In this document: positions 9,701 to 18,395 of the stretch, piece by piece
How the letters are laid out: each line of letters opens with the position of its first letter
How positions within the stretch are numbered: the stretch's first letter is position 1
From: Flavobacterium lipolyticum
GTDB taxonomy: Bacteria > Bacteroidota > Bacteroidia > Flavobacteriales > Flavobacteriaceae
DNA: 64,000 nt
Assembly (NCBI RefSeq): GCF_020905335.1
Contig: NZ_JAJJMN010000001.1
Span: 3,224,001 to 3,288,000 of the forward strand
Direction: 5' to 3'
The notes under the pieces: generated by a model
The model's input: only the letters and a program-made list of their open reading frames with translations
What the model was told of the DNA's origin: nothing
Databases searched by the model: none
Program-made: the position numbers and the translations under genes

Positions 9701-11652
9701 TGGCCATAAATTATTCGTTAAATAACTTATTGGGACCTAAAGAAGGATTTAGCGGGATTAAAAAAGAAGGACTTTTAGCAGCACTCAGGGCCTATGATTT
9801 TGATCGTGTCGTTTTACTGGGGTCAGATTGGTGTCACTATTCATTTGGAAAAGCTTTAAAACTTTTAGGTCTGGGTACCGATGCTTTTATCTCCATAGAC
9901 TATGAAGGAAAAGAAGCAGCTGCTTTAGAAACAGAGATCGTTTCACTGATTGCAAAATTACGTGAAGAAAAGTGTCTTATTTTAGGTTTAGTCGGTATTG
10001 CGGGAACAACGGAGTCCGGAAATATCGATCCGCTTGAAATTTTAGGAAAAATAGCAAACCATCATAACATTCATTATCATGTGGATGCCGCTTTTGGAGG
10101 CAGTTTTTTAACGGACGATACGCTTAAACTGAAAATGAAAGGTATAGAATTAGCCGATTCAGTTTCGATTTGTGCTCATAAACAATTGTACATTCCGATC
10201 GGTTTGAGTGTTTGTGTTTTTAAAGATCCGAATTTTGTAAATTCTTCAGAGAACAATACCCATTATCAGGCGAGAAAAGGAAGTTATGATCTGGGTAAAT
10301 ATACTATAGAAGGCTCCAAGAACTTTATGAGTTTTGCTTTACACGCCGTATTTAAGATTTTTGGGAAAGAAGGCTTTGCGCAGGTAATCAGACACAATTA
10401 TGCTACAGCACAGTTTTTTGCACAAGCGATTGATAAACACCCGGATTTTGACCTTGTTTTTAAGCCCGATCTGAATATTGTACTGTACAGATATTTACCT
10501 AAAAAATACAGAGGTAAGGAAAGTCTGAGTAACGAAGATTTAGAACAAATCAATGAGATCAATCTTAAGATTCAGAAGGAACAATTTAAACAAGGAAATT
10601 CTTTTGTTTCCTATACACAGATAAAGAAAAGGGAAAATGAGCAAAGACATCTTCTGTTCCGAACGGTTTTCATGAATCCATATACCACAAAAGAAGATTT
10701 GTTATCCTTATTAGAAGAGCAGGTTACCATTGCTGCCACTATCGAAAACAGACTTTACGAATCGCATTCCAGTGTTCAGAATGAAAGCATTTTTATTGGT
10801 AAACCGATAGAAAATGTCAAGGTGTACATCCTTGATGAATTTTTAAACGTATTACCGGCCGGAGTGGTAGGGGAGATCTGTATCAGTGGAGAATGTGTGT
10901 CTGCAGGATATACAAATACTGTAGAAGATTTTGCGGCGAAGTTTATCGAGAATCCATTTTTAAAAGGAGAACGTTTGTTTAGAACAGGCGATTTAGGAAG
11001 AAAATGGGAAGACGGTAATATTGAGTTTGTAGGAAGAAAAGACCATCAGATTAAAATTAGAGGAAATCGCGTTGAATTAGGCGAGATCGAAAATACCTTG
11101 TGCAAAAGAAAGGAAATAAGTCAGGCTGTAATTACGGTTATCGAGAATGGTGTGTCTCAGGAAAATGAACTTGCCGCTTACATTATTTCCAGCCAGAAAG
11201 AAGAAGTAATGGATCTGCGGGCATCCTTAAAAAAGAGCCTTCCGGAATATATGATTCCTTCTTATTTTGTACAGTTAGAAAAATTTCCGGTACTCACCAA
11301 TGGAAAGATTGATCTCAAAGCATTACCGGATCCTCTGACAGAAGGCATTTCGACCAAAGTAGCTTACGTGGCACCACGCAATGCTATTGAAAAAGAACTA
11401 GTCAGTATTTGGCAGGAAGTTTTGGATAAAGAAAAGATAGGGGTATTAGATGATTTCTTTGAACTAGGAGGTCACAGTATAAAAGGAACTAAACTTCTGT
11501 CCCAAATAAACAGAGCTTTTAATGTCGAGATAAACATTAAAAATTTATTTATGTCTCCTACAATAGAATGTTTGGCGGCACAAATAAAATTTATAGAAAC
11601 CCAGGAGCAAATAAAGTCTGAAAAAGAATCACTTACAGAAATAGAATTATGA
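6712..11652 (+). CDS. NRPS with aspartate decarboxylase inside a beta-Ala A domain: dock-C-A(n)-PLP-DC-A(c)-PCP
   Basis: Domains by residue: TubC-like docking 1-55; LCL condensation from about 74 with HHIISDGWS at 208; adenylation with YTSGSTGIPKG at 674 and A5 (IYGSTE) at 818; a complete PLP-dependent decarboxylase at about 845-1355; the adenylation domain then resumes with IGKP at 1361, GRKDHQIKIRG near 1442 and the A10 lysine about 1532; PCP Ser about 1589 (GGHS). The pocket code, read across the insertion, is V-D-W-V-I-S-I-A-D-K. It differs from the classical beta-alanine code (VDWVISLADK) at one position and lacks Asp235, as expected for a substrate without an alpha-amino group. The insert resembles PanP-type aspartate 1-decarboxylase, so the module may convert Asp to beta-Ala and load it. 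The stop overlaps the next start (ATGA), so translation is probably coupled. The tail ends LTEIEL. The domain calls are secure; substrate supply in cis is inference. Confidence 0.93.
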   Translation: MENIAYLIKDLRSRGIGVTLSGDDLEISQLKEEIDTDTINFIRNNKERLVNYLRSFSSQDSFSEIPNAPSLSSYPISDAQRRLWVLSQFEEGTVAYNMPSRIVLNGDYNIEMFKQAIQAAIDRHEILRTVFKENSAGVVHQHILTPEALNFKVDYKDFRILGNESAAAIDLYIEEDKQLKFDLENGPLIRASLLQMTDDSYTFYYNMHHIISDGWSMKVLSNDVLAFYNHYVNKTPLELSELRIQYKDYSAWQLSQLETASYKASKEYWNDLLSGSISTIDLPSTKKRPLFKTNRGQKISTFVSKDTTSKLKLYCNQQGGTPFMGLLSALNVLIYRYTNTNNIVIGSPIAGREHVELKNQIGFYTNTLALRNELNPSDSFNSVFNLVKQNTLNAYTHQSYPFDRLVEDLQVKHNTSRNSFFDIMMVFQNFDHDTADFDWKEEKEKEIVDLGVSSPKFDIDITFEIVGGHLKIDLEYNTDVYEYEVIAKFVNHFKQLLKNIFDQPEKEISKIELLSEKEKQEQLYESNDTKAVYPKGENIISLFEAQVKKTPNKTAVIYKDIKLSYSDLEEKSDAYAVYLTSMFNVKYGDRIVVTLPHDEHLLAVLLAVKKTGAIYVPIDLETPQSRIDFIKEDSESTIVIDENLLLEMNAFENKGRKFVKPQPTYDNEIEFLIYTSGSTGIPKGILIKSESVCNRLYWMWNNYPFQETEICCAKTSISFVDHIWELYGPLLKGIPSAFFKKSEILDIRGFIKSLQENKVTRIVLVPSLLRALLAHPALCKEELKLLNVWISSGASLKKSDVQHFYAVHQRGDVRLLNIYGSTEVTADATYYDTYEDYNHYKDFKLFEYTSDDKIEALISQHDVASKIVSEDFQSLLDLKNFKDVGLDSQYNPDAYLKFVATEVIPNVVNVSKPSFIGHMTSPIPKIIREMNALIVALNQNQVKIETSMVATLIEKQVIGIFHNLVYANDLKFYDDFVQNADQALGVITNGGTMSNLMAINYSLNNLLGPKEGFSGIKKEGLLAALRAYDFDRVVLLGSDWCHYSFGKALKLLGLGTDAFISIDYEGKEAAALETEIVSLIAKLREEKCLILGLVGIAGTTESGNIDPLEILGKIANHHNIHYHVDAAFGGSFLTDDTLKLKMKGIELADSVSICAHKQLYIPIGLSVCVFKDPNFVNSSENNTHYQARKGSYDLGKYTIEGSKNFMSFALHAVFKIFGKEGFAQVIRHNYATAQFFAQAIDKHPDFDLVFKPDLNIVLYRYLPKKYRGKESLSNEDLEQINEINLKIQKEQFKQGNSFVSYTQIKKRENEQRHLLFRTVFMNPYTTKEDLLSLLEEQVTIAATIENRLYESHSSVQNESIFIGKPIENVKVYILDEFLNVLPAGVVGEICISGECVSAGYTNTVEDFAAKFIENPFLKGERLFRTGDLGRKWEDGNIEFVGRKDHQIKIRGNRVELGEIENTLCKRKEISQAVITVIENGVSQENELAAYIISSQKEEVMDLRASLKKSLPEYMIPSYFVQLEKFPVLTNGKIDLKALPDPLTEGISTKVAYVAPRNAIEKELVSIWQEVLDKEKIGVLDDFFELGGHSIKGTKLLSQINRAFNVEINIKNLFMSPTIECLAAQIKFIETQEQIKSEKESLTEIEL
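9245..10780 (+). other. Embedded group II PLP decarboxylase (PanP-like aspartate 1-decarboxylase) domain
   Basis: About 510 residues, the size of a free-standing group II decarboxylase, inserted in the loop between A5 (GSTE) and the IGKP motif before A6. Visible features: SKPSFIGHMTSP and the nearby ALNQNQVKIETS, as I remember them from Vibrio PanP; ITNGGTMSN (Thr about 992) for cofactor phosphate; HVDAAFGG with the pyridine-N-binding Asp about 1125; and SICAHKQLY with the Schiff-base Lys about 1157. No active-site residue appears lost, so the domain should be active. Family members decarboxylate Asp, Glu or 2,4-diaminobutyrate. The beta-Ala pocket of the host A domain favours Asp. The boundaries are approximate to about 15 residues. 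Confidence 0.88.
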
Positions 11653-14600
11653 TCGATTTATTACATAAAATAACAGAGGGCGGAATCGCTTTAGATATAG
11701 TAGATGGTCAATTAAAACTTTATGCAAAAGCCAAAGAAGTAGACCCGCAATTACTAGCAGAAATAAAAGAAAATAAAGAACAAATTCTGGCGTATTTATT
11801 AGATACCGGAGCATTAGATAAAAACACAGCTGTCCTACAGCCTATCGTTCCTGTTGCTCAGGCAGAAAATTATGCGCTTTCATTTGGACAGCAGAGATTG
11901 TGGACATTAAGCCAATTTGAATCCGGGGCAAGCACTTATAACATGCCCTATCATATTGAGCTTAAAGGACAGTACGATCTTATTTATCTTAAGCAAGCGA
12001 TACGTGCTGTCATAGACCGCCATGAAATATTGCGTACCGTATTTAAAACAAATGAAATAGGAGAAGTACGTCAATACATAATTCCAAGTGAAGATTTTGA
12101 GTTTAATGTCACTTATATTGACTATCGAAATGCCTCCGATAAAGAACAGGAAGTACAAGATTATATAACCAATGACGCTTCTAAATCTTTTGATTTGGAA
12201 ACAGGTCCTTTGTTTCGCGTTGGTTTGCTGCAAACAGACGATAATCGATATACTTTTTACTACAACCTGCACCACATTATTAGTGACGGATGGTCGATGA
12301 ACATCTTATCACAGGATGTACTTCATTATTACAAAGCCTATGCAAATAATGCAGCTGTAGCACTGGAACCGTTAAAAATTCAGTACAAAGACTTTGCAAA
12401 TTGGCAATTGGAACATTTAAATAGTGAGTCGAGTACTCTTTCAAAAGAATATTGGGCCAAAGAGCTGTCAGGTGATTTACCGGTGCTGGACCTACCGTCT
12501 GAAATTGTTCGCCCGTCTGTCCTATCTTATGAAGGTCGTGGATACAGAACTTATTTTTCTAGAGAACTTTCGAAACGTATCAAAGATTTTTCTACAGAAA
12601 ATGGAGGAAGTTTATTTACGGGACTTTTAGCAGCCTGGAATGTGCTGTTTCATAAATATTCAGGAGAACAGGACATACTTATTGGAAGTCCTAATGCAGG
12701 CCGGGACCATGCAGATGTGTTCAATCAGATTGGGTTTTATGTAAACACAATGGTTTTACGAAATACAATAGATCCTGAGATGACTTTCAGATCTCTTTAT
12801 AAGCAGGTAAAAGACCGAACTCTTGAATCTTATAAACATCAAACCTATCCGTTCGACCGTATCATTGAAGATTTGAACATTCAAAGAAACGTTGGCAGAA
12901 ATGCCATTTTTGATGTTTTACTGGTACTGCAAAATGCCGGAATTCAAATTTCAGATGCTGATCTGGAAAATATAGAGGTTAGCGAGATCAGAGAGTTAGG
13001 TGTTAAGGCCGCTAAGTTTGATGTAGAACTAAGTTTTGTCGAGGCAGGAAGTTATCTTGCTTTTGATCTTACGTACAACACGGCGGTGTATGATGAAGGG
13101 AGTATGAAAAGAATGATCAGCCATTACCAGCAATTATGGGAGGAGTTATTAGACAATCTGGATACACCGGTAACGGATATCTCTTATATTTCTGAAAAAG
13201 AAGAACAGCAGCTGCTTATTGATTTTAATAAAACAACAGCACCTTATCCCGATACGTTATCCATCCCGGAAGTATTCGAAAAACGAGTTCAGGAATCTCC
13301 CGATGCAGTAGCAGTTGTGTATGAAGATCAGAGTTTTACGTATTTAGAATTGGATGATTTATCCAATAAATTTGCCCAGTTTATACAAGATCAATATACA
13401 ATCGCTTCTAATGACACTATAGGGATTAAGCTGGAGCGAAATCATTGGTTTGTGGTAGCGTTATTGGGCGTACTAAAAGCAGGTGCTGTGTATGTACCAA
13501 TGGATCCCGAGTTTCCAAAAGATGTATTGGACTTTATTACAAATGATGCTGCCTGTATTTTCTGTATAACAAAAGAAGAATTACAAGCCTTCATAACCTG
13601 TAAAAAGGATATTGATATTTCAGATTTTAAGCTAAATCAAACAGCAGATCCGTTAGCCTATATTATGTATACCTCGGGATCTACCGGAAAACCAAAAGGA
13701 GTAATCATAAATCAAAAGTCAATTTTGCGATTAGTGATGAACACCAACTATTTGGATGTTACTTCACATACTGTTTTAGGACTCTCAAATTTTTCATTTG
13801 ACGGCTCTACTTTTGATATTTTTATGCCTTTATTAAATGGAGCTAAGCTTGTCATTTCTGAGAAAAATATATTTCTTGATCTCCAAAAATTCAATGAGTT
13901 AATAATCACCAAAAACATTAGCTGCTTTTTTATAACAACAGCCCTTTTTAATGTCATTGTTGAAGCCGAATTACCTGCGTTAGGGCAAATAAAATGTATC
14001 TTATTCGGAGGGGAACAAGTCTCTGTAAAACATGTCAAAAGATTCAAAGACCTATATCCTGCAGTAAGTTTACGTCATGTTTATGGCCCAACAGAAAATA
14101 CAACATTTTCTACATTTTATGAAATCAATGCCATCAGTGACAATCCTAAAACGATACCTATTGGCTGTTCAATTACAAACAGTACCAGTTATATATTAGA
14201 TGCTAAAAATAAATTAGTTCCTATCGGAGTTCCGGGTGAGATATGTCTTGGAGGTGAAGGCATCGCCGAAGGTTATCTCAATAGACCGGATTTAACAGAA
14301 ACTAAATTTGTGCCTCATCCTTTTATTGATGGATTAAGTATTTACAAAACCGGAGATACAGGGAAATGGCTGTCGTCTGGAGATATCGAATTTATTGGAC
14401 GTAAAGATGATCAGATAAAAATAAGAGGTCATCGTATCGAGTTAGGAGAAATAGAAAATGCACTATTAACCATAGATGCGATAGACGATGCCATTGTAAT
14501 TGCAAGAAAAAACAAAAACGACGAAAAAGAGATCGTTGCCTATATGGTATCCGGAGTAACGTTGAGCGCTTCTGATTTACGAAACGAACTAAAGAAAAAG

Positions 14601-17600
14601 TTAGCCATTTATATGCTGCCTTCTTATTTTGTACAACTGGATCAGTTTGTATTAAACAGCAATGGAAAGGTAAATAAAAAATTACTTCCGGATCCTGAAA
14701 CAGTCTGCCTTTCTACTACCTCAGATTATGTGGCGCCAAGAAACGGTAAAGAAGAACTTTTAGTTAGTATTTGGACTGCTGTCTTGCAAAAAACTACGGT
14801 AAGCGTTACCGATAACTTTTTTGAATTAGGCGGGCATAGTCTTAAAGCAGCCAGATTAATTGAAGAGTATCGCAGAGCTTTTAATGTTAAGCTTACTTTA
14901 GAGACAATTTTTTTGCATCCCATATTAGAAGATCATGTACAGCTTATTGAAGAGAGTACCTATTCAGAATATCAGTCGATACCGGTTATGGACAGTAACG
15001 ATAGTTATGCACTTTCGGCAGGCCAAAAAAGATTATGGGCTTTAAGCCAACTGGAAACAGGAGCATCGATGTACAATATGTCATTTCATACCATACTGGA
15101 AGGGAGTTATGATATAGCCGTTCTTAAACAGGCCATTTATGCAACAATAAAACGTCATGAGATACTACGTACCGTTTTTAAAATTGATGATAGTTTAGGA
15201 GAGCTTCGTCAGTATATTATTCCTAATGATTCATTTTATCTCGATATTCCTTTCCTGAATCTTCAGGGTGAAGACGGCATAGAAGATAAACTTGCTGCTT
15301 ATCGCAAAGAAGACCTCCATCTTCCATTTGATTTGACAAACGGACCATTAGTAAGAGCCTGTTTGTTTCAGTTAGAAGAAGCAAAATATGCTTTTCATTA
15401 TAGTATGCATCATATTATAGGTGACGGCTGGTCTATGGAAGTTTTATCCAAAGACATATTCACATTTTATGAAAGCTTTAAAAATAATACAACCGTTTCA
15501 CTGCAACCGCTTAAAATACAGTATAAAGAGTATGCAAATTGGCAGCGATTGCAATTAGAAGAGGCTTCCAGTCAGCAGGACAAAGTATTTTGGAAAGAAT
15601 TGCTGAACGGTTCATTACCAGTACTTGATTTGCCAACGCAAAAATTGAGACCAGCTGTTAAAACAGCTCAGGGGAGACGATTCAGAACCTATCTTTCAGC
15701 AGAGCAGACAACAGCAATTAAAGGAGTAACTCAGGAATATGGAGGAAGTTTGTTTATAGCCCTTTTTTCAGGCTGGAACATCTTGTTGCATAAGTATACG
15801 GCTGCACGTGACATAATTATTGGAACTCCGGTAGCAGGAAGAAATCATATTGATCTTCTGGATCAGATAGGGTTTTACGTCAATACAATTGCATTAAGAA
15901 ACGAAGTTAATCCGGAATTGTCTTTTGTCTCTTTTTATAAAAAAATAAAAGAACAAACCCTAAAGTCTTATAACCATCAAATGTATCCGTTTGATCAGTT
16001 AATAGACGATCTGGATATTCGACACCAAACCTCCCGAAATGCTGTTTTTGATATCATGTTTTCTTTACAGAATGTACTATCTCACAGGGTGGATGCAATC
16101 GTATCAAAAGATGCTGTAATGGCAATTGAAGATACAGGAGAAGCGATTGCGAAATTTGATTTAGAAGTAAACTTTCAGGAAGTGGGACAATGTTTGTTAT
16201 TTGATGTAACCTACAACACAAATGTTTATGAAGCAGAAACGATCGAAGGTCTTATGAACCACTATAAGCAATTATGGAATGTAATTCTTGAGCAGCCAAA
16301 TGAATTAATTCAGAATCTTACTTATTTATCACAAGAAGAAGAAGATCAGCTGGTTCACACATTTAATAATAATGACATTATATATCCTGAAGAGGATACG
16401 ATTGTAACACTATTTCAACAACAGGCAGAAAAAACGCCACATAATTTAGCAGTAGTTTTTGGAGAAACACAAATTACGTATGCACAGCTGGATGCACTTT
16501 CTGATAAGATGGCAAACTATATCAGAAATACAAATGATGTTCATCCTGAAGATCTTATAGCCGTGAAGTTAGAAAGAAGTGATTGGTATGTGATCGCGCT
16601 GCTGGCGATACTTAAAACGGGTGCTGCCTATGTACCTATTGATCTGAATTATCCGGAAGATCGTATTGCATTTATTCAAAGCGACAGCAACTGTATTGCT
16701 ACAATAGATGATTCTTTTATCTCCGAATTTCAAAATGCAACTATTGTATCAGATAGCAGGGATGTAATGGTACAGGCTTCTAATATGGCCTATGTAATAT
16801 ATACTTCGGGATCTACCGGAAAACCTAAAGGTGTCATGGTCGAACACAAAGCCTTAAGTAACTTGTGCCACTGGCATCAAAAAGAATACAGTCTAAGCAC
16901 AGACAGCAGATGTACATTGTACGCGAGTATAGGTTTTGACGCCTCTACATGGGAATTATTTCCAACGCTCTTAAGTGGAGGATGTGTGTACCCAATACCG
17001 GAATCCATTCGCTTAAAAACGGCAGACTTAATTGCATTTTTCAATACCCATAAAATAACGCAGGCTTTTGTTCCTACAGTATTATACAACGATATATTAC
17101 GAGACAGTGCAGCACTGCAGCAGCCTTTAAAACTGTTATTAGGAGGCGAGGCACTTATAGTAAAAGATGTAAACGATAAGCTGGAAATCTATAACAATTA
17201 TGGTCCTACCGAGAATGCAGTGGTAAGTACTTGTTATAGAGTAAAAAAGGACACTGTAGGATTGGTGCCGATAGGAAAACCAATAGGTAATGTGAAAACT
17301 TATATTCTCGATGAAAATGGAAGCCTGGTACCTCCGGGAGTAACAGGAGAGTTATGCCTGGCAGGAAAGAGTCTGGCCAGAGGCTATTTGAATAGCCCTT
17401 CACTGACTGGGGAAAAATTCGTGTCACATGTTTTGGCAGGTGATGGGAAGCTCTATAAAACAGGTGATCTTGCCAAATGGCTTCCGGATGGAAACATTCA
17501 GTTTATGGGACGTAAAGACAATCAGGTGAAATTGAGGGGATATCGTATCGAACTTGGAGAAATTGAAGCGGCTTTGCAAGAAATAAGCGGGATTAAAGAA

Positions 17601-18125
17601 ACAATTGTTCTTGTAAAAGAGATTAAAGGTGAAAAATACATTACGGCATATATGGTAGGTAACACCGAAATTGATCGCATGATTCTTAAAAAGAAGCTAA
17701 GCAGAACTTTAGCAGACTACATGATACCAACCTATTTTATTTATGTAGACAGTATGCCATTAACCGCTAATGGAAAAGTAGATGTCAAATTACTGCCGGA
17801 TACAGACGACATACAATTTAAGGAAGTGGCCGTTTATGTATCTCCCGAAAGTGATTTAGAAAAACAGCTGGTTACCATATGGCAGGACATCCTAGAAAAA
17901 GACAGAATAGGAATAGAGGACAGCTTTTTTGCACTTGGCGGACATAGTTTGAAAGCAATACAAGTGATTTCTAAAATTCAGAAAGAATTCAATATCAAAA
18001 TTGAACTTAAAGAATTGTACAACGAACCAAGAATTAAAAACCTGGCAAGTTACATAGAATCGATACAAATTCTGAACAGCCAGCAGCCAGTCTTTATGGC
18101 TGTTGGTGAAGAATTGGTTTTTTAA
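11649..18125 (+). CDS. NRPS, two modules: dock-C-A(Ile)-PCP-C-A(Leu)-PCP
   Basis: Bimodular NRPS starting inside the stop of the previous gene (ATGA). TubC-like docking domain 1-55. Module 1: LCL condensation from about 75 (HHIISDGWS at 208), adenylation with YTSGSTGKPKG about 673, PCP Ser about 1064. Module 2: LCL condensation from about 1120 (HHIIGDGWS at 1254), adenylation with the YTSGSTGKPKG motif at 1718, PCP Ser about 2100. Pocket codes by eye: module 1 D-G-F-F-L-G-V-T-F-K (Ile-type, Val possible); module 2 D-A-W-F-L-G-N-V-V-K (the classical Leu code). Neither module has an epimerase. The tail ends GEELVF, a candidate docking motif for the gene at 22857. An intrinsic terminator 40 bp downstream closes this transcription unit. 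Confidence 0.94.
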   Translation: MIDLLHKITEGGIALDIVDGQLKLYAKAKEVDPQLLAEIKENKEQILAYLLDTGALDKNTAVLQPIVPVAQAENYALSFGQQRLWTLSQFESGASTYNMPYHIELKGQYDLIYLKQAIRAVIDRHEILRTVFKTNEIGEVRQYIIPSEDFEFNVTYIDYRNASDKEQEVQDYITNDASKSFDLETGPLFRVGLLQTDDNRYTFYYNLHHIISDGWSMNILSQDVLHYYKAYANNAAVALEPLKIQYKDFANWQLEHLNSESSTLSKEYWAKELSGDLPVLDLPSEIVRPSVLSYEGRGYRTYFSRELSKRIKDFSTENGGSLFTGLLAAWNVLFHKYSGEQDILIGSPNAGRDHADVFNQIGFYVNTMVLRNTIDPEMTFRSLYKQVKDRTLESYKHQTYPFDRIIEDLNIQRNVGRNAIFDVLLVLQNAGIQISDADLENIEVSEIRELGVKAAKFDVELSFVEAGSYLAFDLTYNTAVYDEGSMKRMISHYQQLWEELLDNLDTPVTDISYISEKEEQQLLIDFNKTTAPYPDTLSIPEVFEKRVQESPDAVAVVYEDQSFTYLELDDLSNKFAQFIQDQYTIASNDTIGIKLERNHWFVVALLGVLKAGAVYVPMDPEFPKDVLDFITNDAACIFCITKEELQAFITCKKDIDISDFKLNQTADPLAYIMYTSGSTGKPKGVIINQKSILRLVMNTNYLDVTSHTVLGLSNFSFDGSTFDIFMPLLNGAKLVISEKNIFLDLQKFNELIITKNISCFFITTALFNVIVEAELPALGQIKCILFGGEQVSVKHVKRFKDLYPAVSLRHVYGPTENTTFSTFYEINAISDNPKTIPIGCSITNSTSYILDAKNKLVPIGVPGEICLGGEGIAEGYLNRPDLTETKFVPHPFIDGLSIYKTGDTGKWLSSGDIEFIGRKDDQIKIRGHRIELGEIENALLTIDAIDDAIVIARKNKNDEKEIVAYMVSGVTLSASDLRNELKKKLAIYMLPSYFVQLDQFVLNSNGKVNKKLLPDPETVCLSTTSDYVAPRNGKEELLVSIWTAVLQKTTVSVTDNFFELGGHSLKAARLIEEYRRAFNVKLTLETIFLHPILEDHVQLIEESTYSEYQSIPVMDSNDSYALSAGQKRLWALSQLETGASMYNMSFHTILEGSYDIAVLKQAIYATIKRHEILRTVFKIDDSLGELRQYIIPNDSFYLDIPFLNLQGEDGIEDKLAAYRKEDLHLPFDLTNGPLVRACLFQLEEAKYAFHYSMHHIIGDGWSMEVLSKDIFTFYESFKNNTTVSLQPLKIQYKEYANWQRLQLEEASSQQDKVFWKELLNGSLPVLDLPTQKLRPAVKTAQGRRFRTYLSAEQTTAIKGVTQEYGGSLFIALFSGWNILLHKYTAARDIIIGTPVAGRNHIDLLDQIGFYVNTIALRNEVNPELSFVSFYKKIKEQTLKSYNHQMYPFDQLIDDLDIRHQTSRNAVFDIMFSLQNVLSHRVDAIVSKDAVMAIEDTGEAIAKFDLEVNFQEVGQCLLFDVTYNTNVYEAETIEGLMNHYKQLWNVILEQPNELIQNLTYLSQEEEDQLVHTFNNNDIIYPEEDTIVTLFQQQAEKTPHNLAVVFGETQITYAQLDALSDKMANYIRNTNDVHPEDLIAVKLERSDWYVIALLAILKTGAAYVPIDLNYPEDRIAFIQSDSNCIATIDDSFISEFQNATIVSDSRDVMVQASNMAYVIYTSGSTGKPKGVMVEHKALSNLCHWHQKEYSLSTDSRCTLYASIGFDASTWELFPTLLSGGCVYPIPESIRLKTADLIAFFNTHKITQAFVPTVLYNDILRDSAALQQPLKLLLGGEALIVKDVNDKLEIYNNYGPTENAVVSTCYRVKKDTVGLVPIGKPIGNVKTYILDENGSLVPPGVTGELCLAGKSLARGYLNSPSLTGEKFVSHVLAGDGKLYKTGDLAKWLPDGNIQFMGRKDNQVKLRGYRIELGEIEAALQEISGIKETIVLVKEIKGEKYITAYMVGNTEIDRMILKKKLSRTLADYMIPTYFIYVDSMPLTANGKVDVKLLPDTDDIQFKEVAVYVSPESDLEKQLVTIWQDILEKDRIGIEDSFFALGGHSLKAIQVISKIQKEFNIKIELKELYNEPRIKNLASYIESIQILNSQQPVFMAVGEELVF

Positions 18126-18165
18126 AACTATAGTTTAGCTTAAGAAAGAATAGCGATTATCAGAT

Positions 18166-18208
18166 AAAAACAGTTACAGGAGTATTCTTGTAGCTGTTTT
18201 TTTATTTT
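18166..18208 (+). terminator. Intrinsic terminator after first NRPS operon
   Basis: A 12-bp stem with two G-U pairs (AACAGTTACAGG / CTTGTAGCTGTT), a 6-nt loop (AGTATT) and a following run of seven T. It sits about 40 bp after the NRPS stop codon. Confidence 0.75.
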
Positions 18209-18277
18209 AAGGGTATCGCAACGTACTTTTTTTAAGTTTTTTGGGTTGTTAGATATGTAGTGATCTGATTTACAGCA

Positions 18278-18337
18278 GGTAGTTTTTTAAGTATCATTTA
18301 ATGAGTGATTTTGGGACCTTAGCAGATAAAAACTACC
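18278..18337. promoter_or_regulatory. Inverted pair of GGTAGTTTTT half-sites
   Basis: GGTAGTTTTT at 18278-18287 is mirrored by AAAAACTACC at 18328-18337, between the first NRPS operon and the ThiF-like gene. The same ACTACC core flanked by T/A runs recurs at 22727-22748 and, as ACTAC, at 21018-21049. It could be a regulator binding site; function unproven. Confidence 0.35.
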
Positions 18338-18370
18338 TTTTAGGTTAAAAGGGTACCCGTTGTTTCTGTT

Positions 18371-18378
18371 TAATTTTG
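18371..18378 (+). promoter_or_regulatory. Bacteroidota -7 element for the ThiF-like gene
   Basis: TAATTTTG matches the Bacteroidota housekeeping -7 consensus TAnnTTTG exactly and ends 17 bp before the ATG at 18396. I see no clear TTTG at the -33 position, so this is a tentative promoter. Confidence 0.4.
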
Positions 18379-18395
18379 AATAAAAAATTAATATT

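Noticed and set aside
9245..10780. Insert in the A domain as a methyltransferase, the usual kind of interruption
   Set aside because: It shows PLP-enzyme motifs (HVDAAFGG, AHKQLY) and no SAM-binding glycine motif.
9245..10780. Gene fusion caused by sequencing or assembly error
   Set aside because: The frame is continuous through both junctions, the A domain resumes at exactly the next motif, and the pocket code read across the insert is coherent (beta-Ala).
11907..12275. 122-codon minus-strand frame
   Set aside because: Shadow of the NRPS gene on the plus strand; composition is not protein-like.
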